DNA of 64,000 nucleotides from Streptococcus gallolyticus subsp. gallolyticus DSM 16831. Lineage in GTDB: Bacteria > Bacillota > Bacilli > Lactobacillales > Streptococcaceae. Under the pieces are notes generated by a model. That model saw nothing but the letters and a program-made list of their open reading frames with translations. It had not been told where the DNA came from and ran no database searches. The translations under genes and the position numbers were made by a program. This document shows, in pieces, positions 49,982-59,093 of the stretch. The stretch lies in contig NZ_CP018822.1 in assembly GCF_002000985.1 (NCBI RefSeq), positions 762,001 to 826,000 of the forward strand, written 5' to 3'. How positions within the stretch are numbered: the stretch's first letter is position 1; the number at the start of each line of letters is the position of its first letter.

Positions 49982-50696
49982 GGAAGCATTTCGTCATGAG
50001 CAAAAATACTTGATTTCGTTAAAGGATAAACACCTTATTCGTCAGCGGATAAGAAATATTATGGCTTTGGACAAACACGTCAAACAAGAAAGCTATACGA
50101 TTAGAAGTCTTTATTTCGATGATTATTGGAACAGTGCTTATGAAGATAAGCAAGCGGGTGTCCTTATTCGGAAAAAATACCGCATCCGAATTTACAATTA
50201 CACCGACCAAGTGATTAAATTGGAACGGAAACGTAAGCATGGGGCTTACATTTATAAAGAAGATGCGCCGTTGACAAAAGAAGAATTTTACAAAATTTTG
50301 GATGGTGATTATGGCTTTTTGCTGAAGAGCCCACACCAGCTTTGTCGTGAATTTTATGTCGAATGCATGGCTAATGTTTTACGTCCACGGACGATTGTCG
50401 ATTATGAGCGTGAGCCATGGACCTTGGAAGCGGGAACTGTGCGAGTTACCTTTGATGAGAATATTCGGGCTGCTGTTGGAAGTTTTGATATTTTTGACGC
50501 TAATTTACCAACGCTTGAAGTGTTAGAACCAGAAAAATTGGTTTTAGAAGTCAAATATACGGAATTTTACCCAGATATTATCAAAGAAATTATTCCAGCA
50601 GATGCCACAGAATACACAGCGGTTTCTAAGTATGTTCTTTGCTATGACAAGACAAATTATAGCCGTAGTTTAAATGACTATTGGTACGATAATTAA
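49968..50696 (+). CDS. VTC-domain (polyphosphate polymerase-like) protein
   Basis: 242 residues from ATG 49968; an in-frame GTG lies at 49956, but GAGG six bases before 49968 favours the ATG. Tunnel-domain residues of the VTC/CYTH-like fold are conserved: R-H-E-Q-K-Y, I-R-S-L-Y-F-D-D, R-K-K-Y-R-I-R-I-Y, K-L-E-R-K-R-K, R-T-I-V-D-Y-E-R, V-R-V-T-F-D-E-N-I-R, L-V-L-E-V-K-Y and S-K-Y-V. In yeast Vtc4 these bind ATP and make polyphosphate. The predicted location is cytosolic. It overlaps the cotH 3' end by 14 bp and is 26 bp before a DUF4956 gene. Product in bacteria is uncertain. Confidence 0.9.
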   Translation: MKKTKEAFRHEQKYLISLKDKHLIRQRIRNIMALDKHVKQESYTIRSLYFDDYWNSAYEDKQAGVLIRKKYRIRIYNYTDQVIKLERKRKHGAYIYKEDAPLTKEEFYKILDGDYGFLLKSPHQLCREFYVECMANVLRPRTIVDYEREPWTLEAGTVRVTFDENIRAAVGSFDIFDANLPTLEVLEPEKLVLEVKYTEFYPDIIKEIIPADATEYTAVSKYVLCYDKTNYSRSLNDYWYDN

Positions 50697-50722
50697 GAAA
50701 AAGGGAAGAAAGAGGAAAGAAA

Positions 50723-51388
50723 ATGAGTATTAATGATGTTTTGAAAAACTCCTTTGTGAGTTCTTATACAGGAGATGATTTAGGACAAATTCTGTTATCA
50801 CTCGTCGTATCTATCATTATGGGAGCGGTGATTTATCTGATTTACCGTCAATTTTTTACAGGGGTCGTCTTTTCACGCAGTTTTGCGGTGACCTTGGTTG
50901 GAATGACTATTTTGACTTGTATGGTTACCTTAGCGATTAGTACCAACATCGTTATTTCGCTTGGTATGGTCGGTGCCTTGTCTATCGTGCGTTATCGTAC
51001 GGCGATTAAAGACCCAATGGACCTTCTCTACATTTTCTGGGCAATTACGACAGGGATAACAGTCGGTGCAGGAATGTATTTACTAGCGATGGTAGCAGCA
51101 GTTGTCATGGTTGCACTGTTTTACATCTTTTACCGCAACCAACAAGCTGGAAAAGTTTATATCGCAGTTATTCATTATCACCATGATGAAACAGAAGAAA
51201 AAATCTTGCAATCTTTTGGTAAGATGAAATATTTCTTAAAAGCTAAGACAGTTCGCAAGGGATTGATTGAATTGTCTGTGGAAGTCTTCTGTAAAGATGA
51301 AAATTTGAGTTTTACAGATAAAATCCAAGCACTTGAGGATGTGGATGACGTTACACTTATCCAATACAATGGGGAATACCATGGTTAA
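50723..51388 (+). CDS. DUF4956 membrane protein
   Basis: 221 residues. Four transmembrane helices (~20-44, ~50-75, ~95-117, ~121-141) with L-G-M-V-G-A-L-S-I-V-R-Y-R-T-A-I-K-D-P, the DUF4956 signature loop, followed by a soluble ~80-residue domain with strands (I-A-V-I-H-Y-H-H-D-E, G-L-I-E-L-S-V-E-V). DUF4956 proteins are found beside VTC and CotH genes and may be the membrane partner that moves or anchors the product. A homologue with the same V-R-F-R-S motif occurs at 61576. Function is unproven. Confidence 0.88.
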   Translation: MSINDVLKNSFVSSYTGDDLGQILLSLVVSIIMGAVIYLIYRQFFTGVVFSRSFAVTLVGMTILTCMVTLAISTNIVISLGMVGALSIVRYRTAIKDPMDLLYIFWAITTGITVGAGMYLLAMVAAVVMVALFYIFYRNQQAGKVYIAVIHYHHDETEEKILQSFGKMKYFLKAKTVRKGLIELSVEVFCKDENLSFTDKIQALEDVDDVTLIQYNGEYHG

Positions 51389-51422
51389 AAATTTATAGTT
51401 AAAGGGAAAGAGGAGGAATAGA

Positions 51423-52436
51423 ATGTCCGTTTTATTAACAGGAGGAGCAGGTTTTATCGGTAGTCATACAGCAGTTGAACTCATTTCAGCAGGTTATGAT
51501 GTGGTTATTGTCGATGATTTTTCAAATAGTTCGCAAGAAGTTCTGAACCGTTTGAAAGTCATTACTGGTCAAAAAATTCCGTTCTATAAAGGTTCTATTT
51601 TAGATAAAAACTTTTTAAACAATGTTTTTTATGAAAATGATATTGAAGCGGTGATTCATTTTGCGGCGTTTAAGGCAGTCGGAGAATCGGTTGAACAGCC
51701 GTTAAGCTATTATCAAAATAATTTGACTGGGACATTGACGTTGCTTGAAGTGATGAAAAATCACCATGTCAATCATATTGTCTTTAGCTCTAGTGCAACG
51801 GTTTATGGCATGAATAATGTGTCACCGTTGACTGAGGATTTACCAACTTCAGCCACAAATCCTTACGGTTATACGAAAGTAATGATTGAACAAATTTTGA
51901 CTGACGTGGCTTATGCTGACAAAGACTTGTCTGTGAGTAATTTACGTTATTTCAATCCTATCGGAGCACACGAAAGTGGCTTAATCGGTGAAGCACCAAA
52001 TGGCATTCCAAATAATTTAGTGCCATACATTAGCCAAGTGGCTGTCGGTAAATTAAAAGAATTAAGCGTTTTTGGTAATGATTATGATACACCAGACGGA
52101 ACTGGTGTGCGTGATTACATTCATGTTGTTGATTTGGCAAAAGGTCATGTTGCTGCGCTGAAGAAAAATCTTGCTAGCAAAGGAGTAGCGGTATATAATC
52201 TTGGAACAGGTCATGGTTACAGTGTCTTGGATTTGGTGAAGGCGTTCGAAGAAGTCAATCATGTATCCGTTCCGTACGTTATCAAAGGTCGCCGCGCTGG
52301 CGATATTGCTACTTGCTACGCAGACGCAAGCAAAGCCAAAGAAGAATTGGGCTGGACAGCACAAAAAACATTGCAAGACATGATGCGTGATTCATGGAGA
52401 TGGCAAAGTCAAAATCCAAACGGTTATCAAGCTTAA
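51423..52436 (+). CDS. galE: UDP-glucose/UDP-N-acetylglucosamine 4-epimerase
   Basis: 337 residues. SDR motifs: G-G-A-G-F-I-G-S-H (NAD loop), the S-S-A-T-V-Y-G region and the catalytic Tyr-x-x-x-Lys in N-P-Y-G-Y-T-K; L-R-Y-F-N-P-I-G-A-H is a GalE hallmark. It interconverts UDP-Glc/UDP-Gal and possibly UDP-GlcNAc/UDP-GalNAc; position as the last gene of the Pel operon argues for the N-acetylated pair, which PelF needs. RBS AGAGGAGG. 34 bp after the DUF4956 stop, no terminator between them. Confidence 0.93.
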   Translation: MSVLLTGGAGFIGSHTAVELISAGYDVVIVDDFSNSSQEVLNRLKVITGQKIPFYKGSILDKNFLNNVFYENDIEAVIHFAAFKAVGESVEQPLSYYQNNLTGTLTLLEVMKNHHVNHIVFSSSATVYGMNNVSPLTEDLPTSATNPYGYTKVMIEQILTDVAYADKDLSVSNLRYFNPIGAHESGLIGEAPNGIPNNLVPYISQVAVGKLKELSVFGNDYDTPDGTGVRDYIHVVDLAKGHVAALKKNLASKGVAVYNLGTGHGYSVLDLVKAFEEVNHVSVPYVIKGRRAGDIATCYADASKAKEELGWTAQKTLQDMMRDSWRWQSQNPNGYQA

Positions 52437-52461
52437 CAATACTATTTTGAGTAGGTGATAG

Positions 52462-52491
52462 AGACAGGGGCAAGCCTGTCTTTTCTTTTTT
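52462..52491 (+). terminator. Rho-independent terminator of the Pel operon
   Basis: AGACAGG and CCTGTCT with GGCAAG loop, then TTTCTTTTTT, 26 bp after galE. Confidence 0.85.
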
Positions 52492-52607
52492 AGAGCTAGC
52501 ATTTTTTAGAATATTTTACTTGAAATTTTTGTGTGAAAAGGTTTTTCTAATCAATCTTTAGGCTGAATTTTGTTATAATAAAACTAGTAGATAAAAGGGG
52601 GACAATT

Positions 52608-53498
52608 ATGTCTGACAAAAGTATTAACTTAGTTATTGTAACTGGGATGAGTGGAGCTGGTAAAACGGTGGCAATTCAATCATTTGAAGATTTGGGTTAT
52701 TTCACGATTGATAATATGCCACCAGCTTTGGTACCAAAATTTATTGAGCTAATTGAACAATCTAGCGACAATAATCGTGTGGCACTCGTAGTCGACATGC
52801 GTAGTCGCCTCTTTTTCAATGAAATCAATTCTGTTCTTGATAAAATCGATGCTAATCCAAAAGTTGATTTTAAAATTTTATTCTTGGATGCGACAGATGG
52901 TGAATTGGTTGCTCGTTATAAAGAAACACGTCGTAGTCATCCATTGGCAGCTGACGGACGTATTTTAGATGGTATCAAACTTGAGCGTGAATTGTTAGCA
53001 CCGCTGAAAAATTTGAGCCAAAATGTGGTTGATACAACAGAACTCACACCACGTCAACTCCGTAAAACCATTTCAGAGCAATTTTCAAGTGAGGAAAATC
53101 AAGCATCCTTCCGTATCGAAGTGATGAGTTTTGGCTTTAAGTATGGCTTGCCGCTTGATGCTGATTTGGTATTTGATGTGCGTTTCTTGCCAAATCCCTA
53201 CTACAAACCAGAACTCCGTGACCAAACAGGACTCGAACAAGAAGTCTATGATTACGTCATGAATCATGAAGAATCTGAAGATTTCTATCAACATTTGACA
53301 GGCTTGATTAAACCAATTTTGCCAGGATATCAAAAAGAAGGAAAATCTGTTTTGACGATTGCCATTGGTTGTACAGGTGGTCAACACCGTAGTGTCGCCT
53401 TTGCGCACCGTTTGGCAGAAGAATTGAAAGAAAATTGGGTTGTCAATGAAACCCACCGTGATAAAAATCGTCGTAAGGAGACTGTGAATCGTTCATGA
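52608..53498 (+). CDS. rapZ: RNase adapter protein RapZ
   Basis: 296 residues. Walker A G-M-S-G-A-G-K-T, Walker B-like [10 protein letters not shown], and the C-terminal [18 protein letters not shown], all hallmarks of RapZ/YvcJ. In E. coli it senses GlcN6P and directs RNase E; the Gram-positive homologue is a nucleotide-binding protein with less defined function. It begins the conserved rapZ-yvcK-whiA operon; the yvcK ATG overlaps its stop (ATGA). A TATAAT at 52575 precedes it. Confidence 0.97.
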   Translation: MSDKSINLVIVTGMSGAGKTVAIQSFEDLGYFTIDNMPPALVPKFIELIEQSSDNNRVALVVDMRSRLFFNEINSVLDKIDANPKVDFKILFLDATDGELVARYKETRRSHPLAADGRILDGIKLERELLAPLKNLSQNVVDTTELTPRQLRKTISEQFSSEENQASFRIEVMSFGFKYGLPLDADLVFDVRFLPNPYYKPELRDQTGLEQEVYDYVMNHEESEDFYQHLTGLIKPILPGYQKEGKSVLTIAIGCTGGQHRSVAFAHRLAEELKENWVVNETHRDKNRRKETVNRS

Positions 53499-54472
53499 GA
53501 AAACCTAAAATTACCGTTATCGGTGGAGGAACGGGAATTCCCGTTATTTTAAATAGCTTACGGCATGAAGAAGTTGACATCACAGCGATTGTTACGGTGG
53601 CTGATGATGGTGGTAGTTCTGGAACTTTGCGTTCCGTAACGCAGCTAACACCGCCAGGTGACCTTCGTAACGTCCTTGTGGCGATGAGTGATATGCCGAA
53701 ATTCTACGAAAAAGTTTTTCAATATCGTTTCGCTGAAACGGATGGTGCTTTGGCAGGGCATCCACTTGGCAATTTGATTATTTCAGGCATTGCAGAAATG
53801 CAAGGTTCAACCTACAATGCCATGCAGTTGCTAACAAAATTTTTCCATGTCACAGGAAAGATTTACCCAGCCAGTGAAAATCCATTGACTTTGCATGCTG
53901 TTTTCAAAGACGGTCACGAAGTTATTGGCGAAAGTCATATTGCTGATTATAAAGGTATGATTGACCACGTTTATGTCACAAATACTTATAACAATGAAGA
54001 ACCGACTGCTAGTCGAAAAGTTGTTGATGCGATTATGGATAGTGATATGATTGTTCTGGGACCTGGTTCGCTTTTTACCTCAATTCTGCCCAATCTTGTC
54101 ATTCCAGAAATCAAGAAAGCCTTGCTTGAAACCCCAGCAGAAGTGGCTTACGTTTGTAACATCATGACCCAATATGGTGAGACTGAGCATTTTACTGATG
54201 CTGACCATGTTGAAGTGCTCAATCGTCACCTTGGCAAAGATGTGATTGACACCGTTTTGGTTAATATCCAAGAAGTACCGCAAGATTACATGAATTCTAA
54301 CGAATTTGATGAGTATTTGGTTCAAGTAGAACATGATTTTGCAGGACTTCGCAAGCAGGTGAAACGTGTGATTTCATCAGATTTCTTGCGTTTGGAAAAT
54401 GGCGGAGCTTTTCACAATGGCGATTTTGTCGTTGAAGAATTAATGAATTTAGTGAGGATGAGGAAGCGATGA
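53495..54472 (+). CDS. yvcK: YvcK/GlmR-type gluconeogenesis and cell-wall factor
   Basis: 325 residues of the CofD/YvcK family: [11 protein letters not shown] at the N-terminus, [26 protein letters not shown] and [14 protein letters not shown]. It binds UDP-GlcNAc and influences carbon flow to peptidoglycan (GlmR in Bacillus). It overlaps both neighbours by 4 bp, the standard rapZ-yvcK-whiA order. Confidence 0.97.
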   Translation: MRKPKITVIGGGTGIPVILNSLRHEEVDITAIVTVADDGGSSGTLRSVTQLTPPGDLRNVLVAMSDMPKFYEKVFQYRFAETDGALAGHPLGNLIISGIAEMQGSTYNAMQLLTKFFHVTGKIYPASENPLTLHAVFKDGHEVIGESHIADYKGMIDHVYVTNTYNNEEPTASRKVVDAIMDSDMIVLGPGSLFTSILPNLVIPEIKKALLETPAEVAYVCNIMTQYGETEHFTDADHVEVLNRHLGKDVIDTVLVNIQEVPQDYMNSNEFDEYLVQVEHDFAGLRKQVKRVISSDFLRLENGGAFHNGDFVVEELMNLVRMRKR

Positions 54473-55380
54473 GTTTTACAGTAAAAGTGAAAGAAGAACT
54501 GCTCAATTTGTCGCGGTTTGATGAGAGCGAATTATCAGCAATCATTAAAATGTCTGGTAGCCTCGGCTTGACAGGAGACGGACTTACCTTGTCTATCACA
54601 ACGGAAAATGCTAAAATCGCTCGTCATATTTATGAATTGATTGAAAATCTTTACCATGTTCAGCCAGAAATTAAATATCACCAAAAGACAAATCTGCGTA
54701 AAAACCGTGTTTACAATGTTTTTGTGGCAGCAAACGTCAGAGAAATCTTGAATGACTTGCAGTTGGCGGATTCTTTCTTTGGCATTGAAATGGGAATTAA
54801 CCCAACTATTTTAGAAGATGATGATAAGGGACGCGCTTATTTGCGCGGCGCTTTTTTGGCGACTGGAACCATTCGTGACCCAGAATCTGGAAAATATCAG
54901 CTGGAAATTTTCTCGGTTTATCAAGATCACGCCGAAGATTTGGCGAATTTGATGCGAAAATTTATCCTTGATGCCAAGGTCATCGAACATAAAAATGGTG
55001 CGGTAACCTATTTGCAAAAAGCAGAAGACATCATGGATTTTCTTTTGGTTATTGGTGCTATGGAATGTAAAGATATTTTTGAAGAAATTAAGATTATGCG
55101 TGAGACGCGCAACGACGTCAATCGTGCTAATAATGCGGAGACGGCAAACATTGCCAAAACTGTGACAGCTAGCATGAAAACAATCAATAATATCATTAAA
55201 ATCATGGATACGGTTGGACTTGAAACCTTGCCAATTGAACTTCAACAAGTGGCTAAAATCCGTGTTGAAAATCCAGATTATTCCATTCAACAAATTGCCG
55301 ACCATTTGGAAGGCACATTGACCAAGAGTGGTGTTAACCACAGATTACGTAAAATCAATAAAATTGCAGATGAATTATAG
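54469..55380 (+). CDS. whiA: DNA-binding protein WhiA
   Basis: 303 residues. The N-terminal LAGLIDADG-like degenerate homing-endonuclease domain ([24 protein letters not shown]) is followed by a C-terminal HTH ([25 protein letters not shown]). WhiA affects cell division and chromosome segregation in Firmicutes and sporulation in actinomycetes. Its ATG overlaps the yvcK stop. The dipeptidase gene begins 22 bp later. Confidence 0.96.
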   Translation: MSFTVKVKEELLNLSRFDESELSAIIKMSGSLGLTGDGLTLSITTENAKIARHIYELIENLYHVQPEIKYHQKTNLRKNRVYNVFVAANVREILNDLQLADSFFGIEMGINPTILEDDDKGRAYLRGAFLATGTIRDPESGKYQLEIFSVYQDHAEDLANLMRKFILDAKVIEHKNGAVTYLQKAEDIMDFLLVIGAMECKDIFEEIKIMRETRNDVNRANNAETANIAKTVTASMKTINNIIKIMDTVGLETLPIELQQVAKIRVENPDYSIQQIADHLEGTLTKSGVNHRLRKINKIADEL

Positions 55381-55402
55381 AAAGTAAAAGGAGAAGCATA
55401 TT

Positions 55403-56800
55403 ATGGCATGTACAACAATATTAGTAGGTAAAAAAGCATCTTATGATGGTTCAACCATTATTGCACGTACGGAAGATTCACAAAGCGGCGATTTTACGCC
55501 AAAACAATTTATCGTGGTGAAACCAGAAGACCAACCACGTCATTACAAATCAGTCTTGTCTTCATTTGAAATGGATTTACCAGATAATCCAATGCGCTAC
55601 ACGTCAGTGCCAGATGCCTTGCGTAAAGACGGTATCTGGGGCGAAGCTGGTATCAACGAAGCCAATGTTGCCATGAGCGAAACTGAAACCATTACGACCA
55701 ATGCGCGTGTTCTAGGAGCTGACCCTTTGGTTGAATCTGGTATTGGTGAGGAAGATATGTTGACATTGGTACTTCCTTACGTTCGTACAGCACGTGAAGG
55801 GGTAGAACGTCTCGGTGCTATCCTTGAACAATATGGAACTTACGAATCAAACGGTGTTGCCTTTTCTGATGTTAATGAAATTTGGTGGTTGGAAACCATT
55901 GGTGGTCACCATTGGATTGCTCGCCGTGTCCCAGATGATTGTTACGTCACAAATCCTAATCAGCTCGGTATTGATCACTTTGAGTTCAACAACCCAGATG
56001 AGTATATGTATTCAAAAGATTTGCGTGATTTCATCGCAAGCAATAACTTGGATTTGACTTACTCAAATGAACACTTTAACCCACGCTATGCTTTTGGTAG
56101 CCAACGTGATAAAGACCGTCATTACAATACACCACGTGCTTGGGCAATGCAACGTTTCTTAAACCCAGAAATCGAACAAGACCCACGTAGTTTCTTTATT
56201 CCATGGGCACAAAAACCTTACCGCAAAATTACGATCGAAGATGTCAAATACGTTTTGAGCAATCATTACCAAGACACAGAATTTGACCCGTACGGACCAG
56301 AAGGAAATGCGGTCACACAACGTGCCTTCCGCACAATTGGTATCAACCGCACTAGTCAAACAGCCATTCTTCAATTGCGCCCAGACCAACCGCACGATAC
56401 CACAGGAATTCAATGGTTGGCATACGGTTCAATGCCATTTGGAACAATGGTGCCATTCTTTACTCAAATTTCAACGACACCAGCCTATTTTGCCAATACT
56501 GGCGAAAATGTCTCGACAGACTCATTCTATTGGGCAAATCGTCTTATTGCAGCAATTGCTGACCCACATTTCCACCAACACGAAGGTGATATTGAAGATT
56601 ATATCGAAAAAATAATGGCAGCAGGACATGCACGAATCAAACGTGTCGATGCCGCTTTAGCAAACGGAGAAAACATTGACTTTGATGCCGAAAACCAAGC
56701 CATGAGTGACTTTGTCCAAGAAGAAACTCAAAAACTGTTAAACAAAATCCTCTTTGACGCAAGTAATCTCATGAAAAACCGCTTCTCAGTCAGTGATTAA
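55403..56800 (+). CDS. pepD: C69 family dipeptidase
   Basis: 465 residues beginning [26 protein letters not shown]. Cys3 is the N-terminal nucleophile, exposed after loss of the first two residues, typical of PepD Ntn-hydrolases. [17 protein letters not shown] and [18 protein letters not shown] are the family core. No signal peptide, so it cleaves cytosolic dipeptides with broad specificity. Strong AAAGGAG RBS, 22 bp after whiA; may be co-transcribed. Terminator follows. Confidence 0.93.
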   Translation: MACTTILVGKKASYDGSTIIARTEDSQSGDFTPKQFIVVKPEDQPRHYKSVLSSFEMDLPDNPMRYTSVPDALRKDGIWGEAGINEANVAMSETETITTNARVLGADPLVESGIGEEDMLTLVLPYVRTAREGVERLGAILEQYGTYESNGVAFSDVNEIWWLETIGGHHWIARRVPDDCYVTNPNQLGIDHFEFNNPDEYMYSKDLRDFIASNNLDLTYSNEHFNPRYAFGSQRDKDRHYNTPRAWAMQRFLNPEIEQDPRSFFIPWAQKPYRKITIEDVKYVLSNHYQDTEFDPYGPEGNAVTQRAFRTIGINRTSQTAILQLRPDQPHDTTGIQWLAYGSMPFGTMVPFFTQISTTPAYFANTGENVSTDSFYWANRLIAAIADPHFHQHEGDIEDYIEKIMAAGHARIKRVDAALANGENIDFDAENQAMSDFVQEETQKLLNKILFDASNLMKNRFSVSD

Positions 56801-56807
56801 TAGCATT

Positions 56808-56845
56808 ATCCCCTCTTGAACTTTAAGCAAGAGGGGATTTTTTAT
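56808..56845 (+). terminator. Rho-independent terminator
   Basis: ATCCCCTCTTG and CAAGAGGGGAT, a perfect 11-bp GC-rich stem, then T6, eight bases after the dipeptidase stop. Confidence 0.92.
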
Positions 56846-56969
56846 TTAAAATTTTTAAAAGTATAGACTTAATAAAGATAGCGTGATAGAATGTGAATGA
56901 TTAAAAAAACTGAAAATTATCACTTTTTCAATAAAAAAGTAGCGTAAGTTTCAATAAAGGAGATTGACA

Positions 56970-57836
56970 ATGAAACATTTGGGAAAATTATTTAAAAAAT
57001 ACCGTGTATCACGAGGATTAACGTTGCGAGATATTGCTGAAGCAGGGATTTCAACATCACAATTATCACGTTTTGAGCAAGGAAAGACAGATTTAACGAT
57101 AACAAGGCTTGCTTTAGTTTTAGAGGAAATGAATGTGCCAATTGCTGAGTTTATGCACGTTGCGGGAGATTCTCAGCGTAATCATTTAGAGAGATTGTTA
57201 GAAAGAATTCATTACTATCATTCAGTGCAAGATATCGCTGGTTTAGAATATTTGTTAGCAGCAGAGCGAACTGACAATACAGCAAATGAGCTATTTCAAC
57301 ACTTGAACACGATTTTAATCAGGATTTATCTTCATGATTTGTCAAAAGAAGATGATGACTTAGCAGACGAACTTGCTTACTTGAGTGAGTATCTGTTCAG
57401 TGTAGAAAATTGGGGTTGCTACGAATTATTGCTTTTCAAAAATGCCTTCGTTGCCTTTAATCATAGAACTTTTATACGCTTGTCAGAAGAATTAAACCAA
57501 CGAACAGCAGTTTATCAGGACCTACCAGCAAATCGCCAATTGAGATTAGATATCTTGTTAAATGGCTACTTGATGTGTATTGAACGGGATGAATTATCTG
57601 ATGCGCTTTATTTTGAAAAACAATTAACAGCGGCTTCATTGACTGAAACAGAACTCTATGAAAGACTGGTCTTTCACTATGGCAAATATTTTTATCAGTT
57701 TAAAAAATCGCAGAGCGAACAAGCCATTCTTGAAATGCAAAATGCCATTAAAGTGTTGACATTAGCATCTAGCGACCAACTTGCCCAAAAATACCAAAAG
57801 CATCTTGAGAGATTAATAGGGAAAGGTAAGGAGTAA
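56970..57836 (+). CDS. Rgg/GadR/MutR family transcriptional regulator
   Basis: 288 residues from ATG 56970 (AAAGGAG seven bases upstream); the frame extends two codons to TTG. The N-terminal HTH (L-F-K-K-Y-R-V-S-R-G-L-T-L-R-D-I-A-E-A-G-I-S-T-S-Q-L-S-R-F-E-Q-G-K-T-D-L) is typical of Rgg proteins, and the remaining ~220 residues are TPR-like helices for peptide binding (RRNPP superfamily). No convincing short hydrophobic peptide gene is seen beside it, on either strand of 56846-56969. It is three bases upstream of an MFS gene, so both are probably one transcript, and the transporter may be its target. Confidence 0.92.
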   Translation: MKHLGKLFKKYRVSRGLTLRDIAEAGISTSQLSRFEQGKTDLTITRLALVLEEMNVPIAEFMHVAGDSQRNHLERLLERIHYYHSVQDIAGLEYLLAAERTDNTANELFQHLNTILIRIYLHDLSKEDDDLADELAYLSEYLFSVENWGCYELLLFKNAFVAFNHRTFIRLSEELNQRTAVYQDLPANRQLRLDILLNGYLMCIERDELSDALYFEKQLTAASLTETELYERLVFHYGKYFYQFKKSQSEQAILEMQNAIKVLTLASSDQLAQKYQKHLERLIGKGKE

Positions 57837-57839
57837 AGC

Positions 57840-58925
57840 ATGCCAGTAAATCGGTATCGAGCTTTGCTATTGATGAATGTTTTTAGTGCGAGTTTGCCTT
57901 ATTATTTCGTTAGTCTTTTGCTTTTAAGGCAACTTGGATTTTCTTATACGGTTATTGGGACATTATCCGTAGTAACAGAACTGTTTGGAACAGTTTTTGA
58001 TTTACCGCTAAGTATTTGTGCTCAAAAATTTGGTTATCAGCGATTACTAATATTATCGCACCTCTTTTTATTAGTTGGTTTAGGGGCGTTAATGAATGGA
58101 AAACTAGTCTTTGCTTTTCTAGCAGCCGTATTCATGGGCTTATCTGAATCATTATCTTCAGGAACATTAGTTTCCTTTAATTTTGATGTCTTAGCTAATG
58201 AAAAAGAGTATGCTAAATTCCTTAAAAATTCAAATACGATAAAGTATGTTTTTATTGCTTTGGTAACGATTATTTCGCCATTTTTACTAAAACAAAGTGT
58301 CCTATATCCATTAATATTATCCATTAGCTTTGTGATGATTAGCTTGATTTGTCTGTTGAAGCTGCCAAATAAAATCGTAAAATCAGATTCAAAGGAAGCT
58401 TCAGCATTATTGTCAGGAATTCGTTTAGCACCATGGCAGTTAATGATATTAGGGGTTAGTTTTACAACTCTTATTATGGTAAATAATTCTTATGCTAGCC
58501 TTTTATTGACAGACAAGGGAATTTCTTTAGATGTTTTAGGCATTATCTTGTTTTTGTTTAATTTAGGAATGGCATTAGGAAGCTATTTAAAAATTGAGTG
58601 GAAATATACTTTGGTTATCCCAATATTAGTCGTATTAATTTCCATGCAAACAGAAGTTCATCTGATAATCTTACTATTTTTATTGATTAGAATTTTAAAT
58701 GCTAACTATAATAACCAATTGATGTTAAAAATGAATCAAACGATTAAGGAAAATCGTGCCGTAGCTTGGTCTTTGTATAATTTTGCCATTTCAATAAGTT
58801 TTATGTTAGCAGATTTTTTAGCAGGGCTTATTGCAGATCGATTTGGCTTATTAATGGTATATCGAGTTTTTGGACTATCTGCCACGTTTTATCTTATCTA
58901 TTATTGCTGGAAAAAGTGTAAGTAA
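57840..58925 (+). CDS. MFS transporter
   Basis: 361 residues with 10-12 hydrophobic helices. The pattern (F-V-S-L-L-L-L-R-Q-L-G-F-S-Y-T-V-I-G-T-L-S-V-V-T-E-L-F-G-T-V-F-D-L-P-L-S) with a second half starting near 195 fits the major facilitator superfamily, slightly short for the family (usual ~400). G-L-I-A-D-R-F-G-L-L is the loop motif near the C-terminus. Substrate unknown. It starts three bases after the Rgg gene, suggesting Rgg control; in other streptococci such pairs export peptides or drugs. Confidence 0.85.
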   Translation: MPVNRYRALLLMNVFSASLPYYFVSLLLLRQLGFSYTVIGTLSVVTELFGTVFDLPLSICAQKFGYQRLLILSHLFLLVGLGALMNGKLVFAFLAAVFMGLSESLSSGTLVSFNFDVLANEKEYAKFLKNSNTIKYVFIALVTIISPFLLKQSVLYPLILSISFVMISLICLLKLPNKIVKSDSKEASALLSGIRLAPWQLMILGVSFTTLIMVNNSYASLLLTDKGISLDVLGIILFLFNLGMALGSYLKIEWKYTLVIPILVVLISMQTEVHLIILLFLLIRILNANYNNQLMLKMNQTIKENRAVAWSLYNFAISISFMLADFLAGLIADRFGLLMVYRVFGLSATFYLIYYCWKKCK

Positions 58926-58953
58926 TCCTCGAACTCTCACCTCACATAAACAT

Positions 58954-58990
58954 CCTATGAAACCATTGATTTCATAGGGTTTCTTTGTTT
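58954..58990 (+). terminator. Rho-independent terminator
   Basis: CCTATGAAA and TTTCATAGG, perfect 9-bp stem around CCATTGA, then GTTTCTTTGTTTTT. Confidence 0.8.
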
Positions 58991-59025
58991 TTGCATGAAA
59001 AAAATAATTTTTGTGAGAAAAAAGC

Positions 59026-59079
59026 TTGCAAAAAACTTAAATTGTGTTATACTTAACCAGTAAACTATTAACTAGTTAA
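59026..59079 (+). promoter_or_regulatory. adcA promoter with tandem AdcR boxes
   Basis: TTGCAA (59026-59031), 16-bp spacer, TATACT (59048-59053). Immediately downstream lie TTAACCAGTAAA (59053-59064, one mismatch) and TTAACTAGTTAA (59068-59079, exact) matching the AdcR consensus TTAACYRGTTAA. Zinc-loaded AdcR should block transcription. Confidence 0.85.
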
Positions 59080-59093
59080 GAAAAGGAGTTGTC

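Noticed and set aside
54811..55341. 176-residue minus-strand open frame
   Set aside because: Antisense to whiA, which is a well-supported gene; no promoter or RBS seen.
56897..56947. 16-residue ORF upstream of rgg
   Set aside because: No ribosome-binding site and a charged sequence unlike short hydrophobic pheromones.
58995..59063. 22-residue ORF, M-K-K-I-I-F-V-R-K-K, as a possible Rgg-associated peptide
   Set aside because: No ribosome-binding site, lies across the adcA promoter and AdcR box, and the C-terminus is not strongly hydrophobic.
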